In this document: in pieces, positions 10,665 to 20,638 of the stretch
Layout of the letters: each line of letters begins with the position of its first letter
Numbering within the stretch: the first letter of the stretch is position 1
NCBI GenBank assembly: GCA_027924585.1
Contig: BSBM01000361.1
Coordinates: forward strand, 68,422,001-68,486,000
DNA length: 64,000 nt
Origin: Larix kaempferi
Lineage: Eukaryota; Streptophyta; Pinopsida; Pinales; Pinaceae
Direction: 5' to 3'
Program-made: the position numbers and the translations under genes
Notes under the pieces: generated by a model
What the model saw: the letters and a program-made list of their open reading frames with translations, nothing else
What the model was told of the DNA's origin: nothing
Database searches by the model: none

Positions 10665-12460
10665 TTTGATTACTGCTTGATTGGTTCAAATTCACAGTCA
10701 TTTATCTTTGAATTATCAGTCTTTTGTTGCACTTCAAACCAGCTTGAATTTTGGTCTTTTTTGACCCTTTTTCACCCCTCCTCGCAGTATTTATCTCCCT
10801 GTTTAATTACTGAGTCCCCTGGGTTAGCAACAACCCTGAAAACTTGATTTTTTCTTTTCCAGTTGCGTTTTTTTTCCCTCTTGCCACAGTGCCGCGCCCT
10901 CTGAACCACTTCCAGCGCGACATTTACACAGTGCCGCGTCCTAGGAATTCATACCAGCGCGGCAGTTACACAGTGCCGCGCTTCAGGCAGTCTATAGCCC
11001 GCGGTAGTGTCTGCAAGTAGGTAAATTTTTTTTTAATTTTTGCTTGGTTTCCTGAGTTTCTCCCTGCCTCAGATAGTCTTTACTGTTGCCTGTTAGCATC
11101 CTGGTTAATTTCCAGTCTGTTTGGTCTGCTTATTACATGGTTTGTGAGCTGGATTGATTGATTGAATTAAGTGGCACTTTTGACATATTGGTCATTTTTC
11201 AATTTGATCGCATTTGACTTGGCTTTTCCCCACGACCAACTCAACACCACTGTCTTCTGTTACTGAACACTGTAGTTTTACAGTCATATTGTCATTATCA
11301 TTTTCAGTAAATTAACAAGATCTTTGGTTGAGAGCAAATTTGTTGTTTAATTTGAAAAAGTCTAGTGGCATTTTGCATAGAGAAATGAACCATTAATTTT
11401 GCCATAAAAATTCTCATCATAGAAGCATTGTAGATTGTAAAATCAGTGTATTGAAAAGCGTGTTTACTTCAGTTTGGTTTGGTTTATAAATCGAAAAGAA
11501 AAGAAAAATCTTTTACTTTGAGTGCTTGTGAAAATTGTTATGCATATTGGATCGAAGAACCTCTATCTTTACCTTAGCTAGATTTCATCGAAGACAAAGG
11601 CTTGTTTATGATTCATTCTCATTTGCATGGTTTGAGTCGTCATAACACCATCAAGTTTCACGTCCACTACCCGATTGAGTAAAGACAGCCACTAAAATTA
11701 ATCACCCTAATTAAACCAACTTTAACCTCACTTGAGGAAATCAAAAGAATTTGGTAGTTAGGTAGGACACCGGGGATAGGCATCAAAATAATTCCCCCTT
11801 GTCATTTTCATCTGAGACATAGTCGTTGTCTTTAGGGAACTAAAATCCTCTAGTACTTATTGACACGGTCACAGCTAGTTTGTGGAGGGGCCTCCTGACT
11901 GTTTCTAACTGTTCAGGGGTTAAACGGCCGCGAGATTGAGAACCGGACGGACTCTGTGGAATACCGCACTCCACTTAGCCCTAAGGCAACATCGATCGCT
12001 GTCTTCTTCGGAAGGCTGAAGTGCCCAAAACCTTTTCCGACGTGTCATGAACGAGGTGGCTTAGTATCTATTCTACTAGGGCTCTTTTACCCAGGATCCC
12101 TTTCGGTAGAGGGATATCCTTCTTATATCGGTCTCTCATGTTGTATTGTTCGACTTGGATTTCATCACCTTGCGAAGGATACAGCCTGTTGAGGTCTCCA
12201 GCTCTTAGTTAGGAGTTTGCTTGGCGTCTCATCTTTGTAGAGGGTCATTTTTTCTTTGTAGGGACTGCTTGTTGGCATTCTGGCCATTTTTGTTGATCAG
12301 CTCGCTTATTGAGACACCGGTCTCAGTATAGATTTTAGAGCTTGCTTTTTTGGCCTGTGAGCCTTGCTTTTTCTAGCTCCTCTTTTGCACACTCGGCTGC
12401 ATTAGAGTTTTTGAGTTCTTTGTTTACAGTACTGCCCCCGATTTTCATTTTCCTGTCATC
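10665..12460 (+). other. Element B 5' leader with GC-rich inverted repeats
   Basis: About 1.8 kb lies before gag without a convincing gene. At 10885-11005 there are three tandem units of about 42 bases, each with GTGCCGCG and, about 20 bases later, GCGCGGC or a variant, so each can fold as a hairpin. Related units occur in the LTRs and at 22034-22111. The rest is U/T-rich leader sequence that probably holds the packaging signal, by analogy with other LTR elements. Confidence 0.7.
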
Positions 12461-15400
12461 ATGTCAGATCAACAAAGAAGATCACGAAGACAACAGGGCC
12501 TAATCCCTCCACCACCACCACCGCCACGGACTTCTGGTCCGCCTGCATCACGCATTCCTGCTCCTCCTGGCCGCGGTGCTGGTCGAGGCAACATCCCACC
12601 GCCGATCCGCACAACATCTTCAGTTACGCCTGTAACTGCCACACACAGCACAGTCTCAGAATCCATTGCAGCTTCTATGACCACTAGCATGTCTGAGGCT
12701 TTCACTGTCACCTCACCCACTGTCATCCCAGATTTATCTGTAACAGTGGGCACAGTTACAGCAGCTGAACCTAGCACGACCCAGAGTACTAGACCAGAGG
12801 TCATCCTTCTACCGGAGGCCAACACTTCCCGTCCATCAGACATTTTCCACGATGATATAGACGGATCTATTGGCACCACAGAAGGATCCGACCAGGACAT
12901 ACCTGGCCTAATTTCAGTCCCAGGCGGCTACGTTGAGATCGTTGAAGATACTCGTCTACCTGACACACCTTTTGAACCTGATTATGGCTTCATTACTTCC
13001 CAGACGGAACTTCCGCCTGTTATTACTACGTCACCCAGTGTTCATCCTCAGGAGACAAGTTCTTCTAGCAACGTACCTCGCACTTTTCATCTACCCAACA
13101 TCCCACCGGGACACGAAATTATGGCTTCCATTCAGTCTAGTATGGTTAGCCTAGCGAACTCTCCGTTAGCATCGGCACAATTTAGACGCAACACAGAGCA
13201 AATGCTTTCGACAGCGTCTAGATACCCCCCTGTTTCTCGTCCTTCTGACTATAGGGATCCCAACGTTCCGTCTAGCACAGAATTTCATCATTCCTTTGCA
13301 GACGGCTCAGGACCTTCGGACTTTACTACACCTAGGTTCCTGCCGGATCCCCAAAATCTTTTTCAGGATATGAACTCGGATCCAGTTCTCGATGGTTCTC
13401 CTATTATTGAACACGTGATGGACGACGCTGATACTCCTGGGCTAAATTCCCCACATTTGCTGTCATCACCAATGTTTGGTGCACATTCCATGAGGGATAA
13501 CCCAGTTTTTTCTCCGTCCTCACCTGTCCAATACGGACGACCGCCTCCGCTAATCGGTACTTTTGGCGCCGTTGGCCAATCCATGCTATCATATTTAGCT
13601 AGCGGCGGAAGAACACCTAGTCATACTGCTGGATCTTCCGCTTCGACCGGAGGATCACCTTCAGCCACCATTTATACTATTTCAGGAGGTGGACAACCGA
13701 CTGCAATGGTCCCTAACTCCAACTTACAAACCCTCCCTGGTGGGCCATCAACCCAACCAGCTGGGGGGCAACCTTTTGTTGGGAACCCCATTGTTAGTCA
13801 ACAACCTCCAACTGGTGGGCCATCAACCCAACCAGTCGGAGGACAACCTTTTGCTGGGAACCCAATTCCCAGTCTACAGCCTCCTCACATAGGGCCATCC
13901 AACCTAACTGCTGGCGGACAACCTATTGGCTCACTCCAACAAGTTTCCCAACCAGCAGTTTCTACTCAGTTTGGTATGTACAATCTACCTGGCAGTGGGA
14001 AACCTTATTCCGGTATTCCCACCGGGCCTTACTCTCAACCACCCCTGTCAGGTATGCTTCCTTCTTGGGATCATCAAATCCCACAGAGTGGGGGGTACTC
14101 ACTTTTCGGAAACTGGAACCAAGCTGGGGGGCAATCTCAGATTTCCCCCAACTTGAATTCTGGCTTCCCTTACCCTTCGGCTGCCACAACTCCTTGGAAC
14201 CCGTCACTTCAATTTCCACTCGTTCCTCAAGCAGGAACGAACATTCCATGGACACCACAGTCGCAGCCACCCCCCAACCCTGCTATGGGAAATTCTCCAC
14301 TTACACAGTATGGTGGCAACATCCCTGGAACACAACAATTCCAAGGAACTTTTTCCCAACAAGGAATAGCAACCAATCCTGGGCATCAACAGCCTCAGGG
14401 TACTATACCCACTCAGCAGAACACTTACCAACCCGTTGCTTACAATCAACCGGTTAACCAGATGGCTTATTATCCGCAGAACTTCCAGCAGTATCCCGCG
14501 GGAAATACATATGGGTATAACACACAGCAGCATGCTATGCAAGGCCCTCCAGGGTTCCCTGCACCACATGGTTACTACTCATACCCGCAGACCAACCGTC
14601 AGCTTCCCTTCTTGGCCACACTTGATCTACCTGATTTGTCGAGGCTTATTAACGATCCTATTTGGCATGAACCTCACTGGCCACCTATCCCAGCCAAACT
14701 ACCATCGGACATTCCCAAGTTCGATGCTAAGCCCGGGGAAGACCCGAAGAACCACGTGATGACCTTCCATCTTTGGTGTTCATCAAACTCCTTGATGGAT
14801 GATTCCATCCGACTTCGACTCTTCCAACGTACGCTTACCGGAACGGCAGCAAAATGGTACATCGAGCTGCCACAACACTCTTTTCGTGATTTCAACACTT
14901 TGGCTATGCAGTTTCTGACACATTTCCAGCTTCCCATCCGATATGAGACTGGAACAGAACTGCTAACTTCACTGCGTCAAACCACTTCTACACACATCTC
15001 GGATCACATCCATGAGTGGCGAAGACGCCGTAGGCTAATAAAAGCACCTATTCCAGATCAGCTACTTGCTGATTGGTTTACAAAATCCTTTTTGCCTCCC
15101 ATAGCCAGAGATATTGCTATGCGTGGACCTGTTACGGAAGAACAAGCCATCTCGGCAGCACAATACATGGATTTAGTATATACTCAATCCGGTACTTTAC
15201 ACGAACTTCTTCCACATGCTTCCCGCATTCACACTGATCCTACAAAGCCTACTACTGAACCACCCATTGATGGTATCGTTGGTTCAGTTAAGGCTCAGCC
15301 TGCTACCAACTCGACGGGGCAACAAGCTTCTGCTTCCCCCGCTTTTACCCAGGCCGCTTCAAAAGCTTCCACTTCTCCTGCTGTCTCCTCCGAAGTGAAT

Positions 15401-17146
15401 GCAGTTCAATCTACATCACAACCCTCCGGAGGAAAGAAGAAAAACAATCGTGGTAAACCCAAGAAGAACCAGCAGGAGAACCCCAAACCACAACCTACCC
15501 AGAATGATCAAAAACCACGTCGGAAAGCTAAGTTTCCCTGCTTGATTTGTCAAGATGATCATTATACGCGTGACTGTCCCTACAAGGACGAGGTCCATAA
15601 GTTCGTTAAAGGATCCTCTAGACCGGCAGTACTAACTAACCCTTTCCCCCAACAGCAACAGCAAATGGTTGCCCAAGAATCCCCACAAGGGGGCAACCCG
15701 ACCAATCCTTCCCGTGGAGAGACGTCCACAAACCGCGAGATCCTAATGACAAGTAATGAGGAGATTAATATCACCACTCGTTCAAAGACGTATGACAATC
15801 CTCCAAGTTCAACCAAACAATCGGAGACAGCCAAAGGCAAATCTCCTGTTGAAGATGCGATTCCTATTCCCCCCCCTAATGGTCACCTCCATATCGAGAG
15901 ACCACTTATGGACACAGTGCTACGCCCACCTAAGGGCACCATACGAAAGGCGACATTCAATCCGAATGCGCGAGCTGCCCAAAACTACAACATTGTTGAA
16001 GATTTGGCTCAAGCACCTTGCGCTATGTCAACTCTCGAGGTTCTCCAACACTGCCCCACGCAGCGTAGAACCCTACTTTCAGCACTGGGGGCATTGGACC
16101 CAGATACTTCAAACTCCATCATGTTTAACTTGGAGCACGCTAAACCTAGGCTTTCTCACCAGTTAGCCTTCCAGGTGCATACGAAAATCCGTGGAAATGT
16201 TATCCACCGCACAGTGTTAGATGAGGGTGCTTCCACGTCGATTATGTCTTTGAACTGCTGGAGAGCTCTCGGCTCGCCTGAGGTCACAACTTCTCCCACT
16301 ACTCTTAGAGCGTTTGATGGACATGGTTTTCAACCATACGGACTCATCCCCTCAATCGGTGTTGAACTGGGGGGCAAAACAGTATCCGTACACATCGAAG
16401 TCGTAGATGCACCTTTGGATTACAACCTCCTAATTGGTCGAAACTGGTTCTATGCCATGACTGCCATAGCATCTACAGTCTTCCGGATTGTACAATTTCC
16501 TCATGAAGGGAAAATTGTCACTATCGATCAATTGGATTACTGTATCCCAGACTCCCATCCAAACTCCGCCAATACCGTTCCGTTATTGGATCAACCTCGG
16601 TACCGGTTCCAAGACATAGGTGTTGGTCTCATGAAGGATTCATTCCTCATTGGAGTTTTTCCAGAGCTGGGAACCCATCTTCAACCAGTCAACATGATTT
16701 CATCACATGTCACCCCGTCCGATGATTCATGGGTGATCCCGAGTCCTACTCAGATCCAAGGCTATGGCAATTCCATGCCTTTGAACAGAAACCTTGCATC
16801 TTATGACGCGATCCAATCAGCCACAGATTGGGTCGACTGTTCTACTGATCACACAGTGGCACAGCTCTCGACTGAAACTCATACACGCCCACCATTGTTT
16901 GATCCTCTCAACTTGATTTTTCCTACTGACGAATCAATCATAGAGGTTATGTGCGGTAATGAGCCACCATGGGGAGATTTTCATCATCGATCTTCATTCC
17001 CCACCATCCAGTCACTCGAGCCTGACACCAAATCCAGTGCTTCACTTGGGATGGTTCAAACCAAGTTCCCCACTTCCCTCGACGAAGTATTTTCTGAAGG
17101 CAACTTGGCAATCTTATGGCAACCACTCCCATTGATATTTCAGTAA
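12461..17146 (+). CDS. gag-pro: Element B Gag-protease polyprotein
   Basis: This 1561-residue ORF starts at an ATG (12461) and encodes the structural protein and protease. Residues 1-700 are a long Pro/Gln/Gly/Ser-rich region starting with an Arg-rich tip and polyproline, with GGPSTQPxGGQPF repeats at about 425-500. The retrotransposon gag capsid core spans about 714-910 (PFLATLDLPDLSRLI, KWYIELPQ, YTQSG). A CX2CX3HX4C zinc knuckle lies at about 1027-1039. The protease domain is at about 1254-1360 with active-site DEGAS and a NLLIGRNW block. The ORF ends in TAA 31 bases after pol begins, in the -1 relation. The same domains occur broken in element A. It is unusually long for gag because of the disordered N-terminal half. 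Confidence 0.93.
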   Translation: MSDQQRRSRRQQGLIPPPPPPPRTSGPPASRIPAPPGRGAGRGNIPPPIRTTSSVTPVTATHSTVSESIAASMTTSMSEAFTVTSPTVIPDLSVTVGTVTAAEPSTTQSTRPEVILLPEANTSRPSDIFHDDIDGSIGTTEGSDQDIPGLISVPGGYVEIVEDTRLPDTPFEPDYGFITSQTELPPVITTSPSVHPQETSSSSNVPRTFHLPNIPPGHEIMASIQSSMVSLANSPLASAQFRRNTEQMLSTASRYPPVSRPSDYRDPNVPSSTEFHHSFADGSGPSDFTTPRFLPDPQNLFQDMNSDPVLDGSPIIEHVMDDADTPGLNSPHLLSSPMFGAHSMRDNPVFSPSSPVQYGRPPPLIGTFGAVGQSMLSYLASGGRTPSHTAGSSASTGGSPSATIYTISGGGQPTAMVPNSNLQTLPGGPSTQPAGGQPFVGNPIVSQQPPTGGPSTQPVGGQPFAGNPIPSLQPPHIGPSNLTAGGQPIGSLQQVSQPAVSTQFGMYNLPGSGKPYSGIPTGPYSQPPLSGMLPSWDHQIPQSGGYSLFGNWNQAGGQSQISPNLNSGFPYPSAATTPWNPSLQFPLVPQAGTNIPWTPQSQPPPNPAMGNSPLTQYGGNIPGTQQFQGTFSQQGIATNPGHQQPQGTIPTQQNTYQPVAYNQPVNQMAYYPQNFQQYPAGNTYGYNTQQHAMQGPPGFPAPHGYYSYPQTNRQLPFLATLDLPDLSRLINDPIWHEPHWPPIPAKLPSDIPKFDAKPGEDPKNHVMTFHLWCSSNSLMDDSIRLRLFQRTLTGTAAKWYIELPQHSFRDFNTLAMQFLTHFQLPIRYETGTELLTSLRQTTSTHISDHIHEWRRRRRLIKAPIPDQLLADWFTKSFLPPIARDIAMRGPVTEEQAISAAQYMDLVYTQSGTLHELLPHASRIHTDPTKPTTEPPIDGIVGSVKAQPATNSTGQQASASPAFTQAASKASTSPAVSSEVNAVQSTSQPSGGKKKNNRGKPKKNQQENPKPQPTQNDQKPRRKAKFPCLICQDDHYTRDCPYKDEVHKFVKGSSRPAVLTNPFPQQQQQMVAQESPQGGNPTNPSRGETSTNREILMTSNEEINITTRSKTYDNPPSSTKQSETAKGKSPVEDAIPIPPPNGHLHIERPLMDTVLRPPKGTIRKATFNPNARAAQNYNIVEDLAQAPCAMSTLEVLQHCPTQRRTLLSALGALDPDTSNSIMFNLEHAKPRLSHQLAFQVHTKIRGNVIHRTVLDEGASTSIMSLNCWRALGSPEVTTSPTTLRAFDGHGFQPYGLIPSIGVELGGKTVSVHIEVVDAPLDYNLLIGRNWFYAMTAIASTVFRIVQFPHEGKIVTIDQLDYCIPDSHPNSANTVPLLDQPRYRFQDIGVGLMKDSFLIGVFPELGTHLQPVNMISSHVTPSDDSWVIPSPTQIQGYGNSMPLNRNLASYDAIQSATDWVDCSTDHTVAQLSTETHTRPPLFDPLNLIFPTDESIIEVMCGNEPPWGDFHHRSSFPTIQSLEPDTKSSASLGMVQTKFPTSLDEVFSEGNLAILWQPLPLIFQ

Positions 17147-19899
17147 AGCCTGGTATCGTGGAAAATGTACACATTGGCAAAACATGTACTCCTCTTGAGA
17201 CGGAGTTCTATAATGCCTACTTTAAAACTTTCCGCTATGTTTTCGCTTGGAGTTATGAAGAGATGCCAGGAATCGACCCATCGATTGTAGTCCACGAAAT
17301 TCCAACTTTCCCTGGCGCCCGACCTATTCGGCAAAAGCTTCGACCCGTTCATCCTCGTAAGGCAGCCGCCATTAAAGCAGAAGTTGAAAAACTTTTGCGT
17401 GCTGGTTTTATCTATCCTGTCCCATTGACAGAATGGGTATCCAACATCGTCCCTGTAGCCAAGAAACAGGGAACGATTAGAGTCTGTGTTGATTACCGTG
17501 ATTTGAACAAAGCTTGTCCCAAAGACAACTACCCAACTCCGTTTATCGACCAGATCATCGATAACTGTGCCGGAAGTGTTATCTTTTCATTCATGGATGG
17601 CTTTTCTTGCTATAATCAGATCGATATCCTCCCAGCCGACCAGCACAAAACGGCCTTTATCTGCCCTTGGGGGATCTTTGCATATCGGAAGTTACCTTTT
17701 GGCCTCAAAAATGCCGGGGCAACTTTCCAACGGGCGATGTCCTACGCATTTCACGACATCAAACATATCGTAGAGCCATATCTCGATGACCTTCCCGCTC
17801 ATTCTCGAACTCGGGAAGAACATCCAGATCACTTGAGTGCCATTTTCGAAAGGTGCCGGCGCTACAATATACGTTTGAACCCGCATAAGTGCGTCTTCTG
17901 TGTAGAAGCCGGAAAACTGTTGGGCTTCATAGTCTCCAAAGACGGGATACGTCTAGATCCCGCAAAGGTAGCAGCTATCATAGCCCTGCCTTCACCTACC
18001 AATATTCCAGAACTTCAATGTTTGCAAGGGCATGCAAACTTTCTACGCCGTTTTATTTGTAATCTGTCTGAGATAACAAAAGGCTACATGCGGCTTCTCA
18101 AGAAAAATGTTCCCTTCATATGGGATGATGAAGCCCAACGCTCCTTTGACAATTTAAAGGCAGCCTTAACTAAAGATCCTGTGATTCAACCCCCCAATTA
18201 CACACAGGACTACATCCTTTATCTCGCAGCCTCGATTTCCACCATTGGTATGGTGTTAGTCCAGGAAGATCACAACGGCATAGAACATGTGGTGTACTAC
18301 CTCAGCAAGAGTCTTCTCGACTCTGAAACTCGCTACTCACATGTTGAAAAGCTGGCTCTGGCAACAGTGTTTGCTGTCCAGAGACTCCGTCACTACATCT
18401 TACTCCGCCGGACCACCGTCATCGCTGATTTCAATCCGATGTACTATATCCTCACACGACAAGTGCTTGGGGGCAAGTACTCCCGTTGGATTGTCATCCT
18501 TCAAGAGTTTGACTTGGAATTCGTCAAAGCCAAGTCTAAGAAATCTCTGGTCTTCGCTGAGTTAATTTGTCACTTGCCCCGTGCTACTGAGCAATCCGAG
18601 CCCATTGATTCTCTTCCTGACGAATCATTGTTCCTCATTAGCACGTCTGATCCGTGGTATGGGGATATTCTCTTATATCTCCAAACCCAACGCTTCCGTC
18701 CCGACCTCAACCGCGATGAACGACGACGTATCAGACATCACGCAAAATACTACCTTATAGTGAACGATACTTTGTATCGGCGTGGTGTCGACACTGTCCT
18801 TCGACGCTGTTTGACCTTAGATGAGGCGGAACGCGTTCTCAATGACTGCCATGCTGGAGCATGTGGTGGTCATCTCTCTGGGATGGCTACGGCCCAGAAA
18901 ATATTGCGAGCGGGATACTTCTGGCCTTCGATTTTCAAAGACTGCATTGAAACAGTCAAGAAGTGTCCGCCATGTCAATTCTTTCATAGCAAAGCACGCT
19001 CGCATCCTGCTCCACTCCATCCTGTTATTGCCGTCGGCCCCTTCTCCAAATGGGGCATTGATTTTATGCACTGTAAGCCCACTTCAGCCGGGGGGCATAG
19101 CTATGTCATAGTAGCTGTGGACTATTTTACAAAATGGGCTGAAGCGATGCCTACGTATGCTGAAGACGGCAAAACAGCAGCGCAATTCATATTCAATCAT
19201 ATCATAGCTAGATTCGGTGTCCCACAGTCTATTGTGACCGATCATGGTTCCCATTTTAGGAATCATATGATCGAAGAACTAAGTGCCAAATTGGGTTTTC
19301 GCCACGAAAACTCAACTCCGTATTACCCACAAGCCAATGGCCAAGTTGAAGCCATCAATAAGGTCCTGAAACGAATGATTCAGCGCATTGTGGGTACCCA
19401 AAAATCCAATTGGCACTCAGCTCTGTTCTCAGCACTGTGGGCATACCGAACCTCAGTGAAAAGTGCTACTGGGTTTACACCATTTCAATTGGTGTACGGC
19501 CTGGAAGCCATTCTCCCGATTGAATGTGAAATTCCATCACTCAAGATAGCCATAGAGCTACTTCCACACACTACTTCCGAAGAAGAACGGTTTCTATACC
19601 TAGCCAAGCTAGATGAAACCTGCCGCGACGCCGCTTTGGCTAATGAAGCTCACAAAAAACGCGTCAAAGCTCAATATGACAAATCCGTTCAACCTCGGAT
19701 CTTTAATGAGGGTGACCTTGTACTTACATATGATCAGATGCATGACAAACTTGGAAAAGGCAAGCTTGAATCTATGTGGTACGGCCCCTTCATCATAAAA
19801 CGTGTCTTAGAAAAAGGAGCCTATGAACTAGTCGACTGTGATGGTACGCCATTGGCACGGCCCCGCAACGGGCTATACCTCAAGCGTTTCTACGCATGA
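17116..19899 (+). CDS. pol: Element B Pol: reverse transcriptase, RNase H, integrase
   Basis: This 927-residue ORF overlaps gag-pro by 31 bases in the -1 frame. RT: first catalytic Asp near residue 161 (FMDGFSCYNQ), active site YLDD at 222-225. The RNase H domain (about 365-490) keeps the fold landmarks but lacks key acids: AASIS where TDAS is usual, and FAELICH where ADxL is usual. Integrase: the H2C2 zinc site at about 579-621 (HAGACGGH; CPPC), then D,D,E at 649 (GIDFMH), 709 (VTDHGS) and 745 (NGQVEAIN), and a C-terminal GPF-like domain. There is no chromodomain, as expected for Tat. Expression needs a -1 shift, splicing or reinitiation; element I reads this junction as one frame. Confidence 0.95.
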   Translation: MATTPIDISVKPGIVENVHIGKTCTPLETEFYNAYFKTFRYVFAWSYEEMPGIDPSIVVHEIPTFPGARPIRQKLRPVHPRKAAAIKAEVEKLLRAGFIYPVPLTEWVSNIVPVAKKQGTIRVCVDYRDLNKACPKDNYPTPFIDQIIDNCAGSVIFSFMDGFSCYNQIDILPADQHKTAFICPWGIFAYRKLPFGLKNAGATFQRAMSYAFHDIKHIVEPYLDDLPAHSRTREEHPDHLSAIFERCRRYNIRLNPHKCVFCVEAGKLLGFIVSKDGIRLDPAKVAAIIALPSPTNIPELQCLQGHANFLRRFICNLSEITKGYMRLLKKNVPFIWDDEAQRSFDNLKAALTKDPVIQPPNYTQDYILYLAASISTIGMVLVQEDHNGIEHVVYYLSKSLLDSETRYSHVEKLALATVFAVQRLRHYILLRRTTVIADFNPMYYILTRQVLGGKYSRWIVILQEFDLEFVKAKSKKSLVFAELICHLPRATEQSEPIDSLPDESLFLISTSDPWYGDILLYLQTQRFRPDLNRDERRRIRHHAKYYLIVNDTLYRRGVDTVLRRCLTLDEAERVLNDCHAGACGGHLSGMATAQKILRAGYFWPSIFKDCIETVKKCPPCQFFHSKARSHPAPLHPVIAVGPFSKWGIDFMHCKPTSAGGHSYVIVAVDYFTKWAEAMPTYAEDGKTAAQFIFNHIIARFGVPQSIVTDHGSHFRNHMIEELSAKLGFRHENSTPYYPQANGQVEAINKVLKRMIQRIVGTQKSNWHSALFSALWAYRTSVKSATGFTPFQLVYGLEAILPIECEIPSLKIAIELLPHTTSEEERFLYLAKLDETCRDAALANEAHKKRVKAQYDKSVQPRIFNEGDLVLTYDQMHDKLGKGKLESMWYGPFIIKRVLEKGAYELVDCDGTPLARPRNGLYLKRFYA

Positions 19900-20020
19900 A
19901 GTTACCCCACGCGGGTTAATTCTTGTACATAATGTACTTAGTTTGCTTTTTGCTTTATTTTTAGTGTGCGCGTGGATCTTATGTATCTACTCTTACTTTG
20001 ACTCGTGCTTTTATGCGCAG

Positions 20021-20434
20021 ATGTCTACCTACTTTGGATTCGCTGACGGCGCAAGCCGACATACCCGGAATCTCGCTTCCGCAGCATGGGTGATCTATTC
20101 CCCCACTGGCGAGTTAATTTCTTCAGGAGCCATTTGTTTAGGTCCCGCAACCAATAATATCGCAGAGTACCATGCAGTCATTGGTCTCTTAACAGAGGTT
20201 GCCTCACTCGGGATTGACTCCTTATCGGTCTTTTTAGATTCCCAACTCATGGTTTCTCATCTAAACCGTGTTTACACAGTTCGTGATCCTACATTACTTC
20301 GTTTATTTCGAAGAGTACGCCTCTTGGAACGGTCATTTGATTTTATTACATATCAACACATACCGAGAGAATTCAATTGTATTGCCGATTCATTGGCTAA
20401 TTACATTTTGGATTGGCATCTTTCCCATACATAA
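20021..20434 (+). CDS. aRNH: Element B additional RNase H (aRNH), separate ORF after integrase
   Basis: The 137-residue protein starts at ATG 20021. The frame is open further upstream to 19838, but that part overlaps pol and is not conserved in element I. All four RNase H catalytic acids are present: FADGAS (D), NIAEYHAV (E), VFLDSQL (D) and IADSLAN (D). It would remove RNA from RNA:DNA hybrids during reverse transcription, replacing the decayed RNase H inside Pol. It lies 121 bases after the pol stop. The ATG follows directly on a pyrimidine-rich stretch ending CAG, as in element I, so a spliced mRNA may express it. Dual-RNase-H Tat elements are known; here the second copy lies outside pol. 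Confidence 0.93.
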   Translation: MSTYFGFADGASRHTRNLASAAWVIYSPTGELISSGAICLGPATNNIAEYHAVIGLLTEVASLGIDSLSVFLDSQLMVSHLNRVYTVRDPTLLRLFRRVRLLERSFDFITYQHIPREFNCIADSLANYILDWHLSHT

Positions 20435-20638
20435 ATACATCATAAAAAATTAAAATGCACAAGTCATTGTAAATATTTAGATCATAAATAGGTCCATATC
20501 ACTGTATATAAAAGTGTTTTTTCCAAAATACATAAAGTTTGTGTCAAAGACAAAATTGGGGATTAAATCCCATATACAAAAAATTGGCTCTCAAAGCCTA
20601 CATATCGTGTACATGCCGCAAAAAGATCTAAAGACCAT

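Noticed and set aside
14065-15840. Many open frames of 60-136 codons on both strands within gag-pro of B
   Set aside because: They are shadows of the long real frame, with biased composition from the Pro/Gln-rich region.
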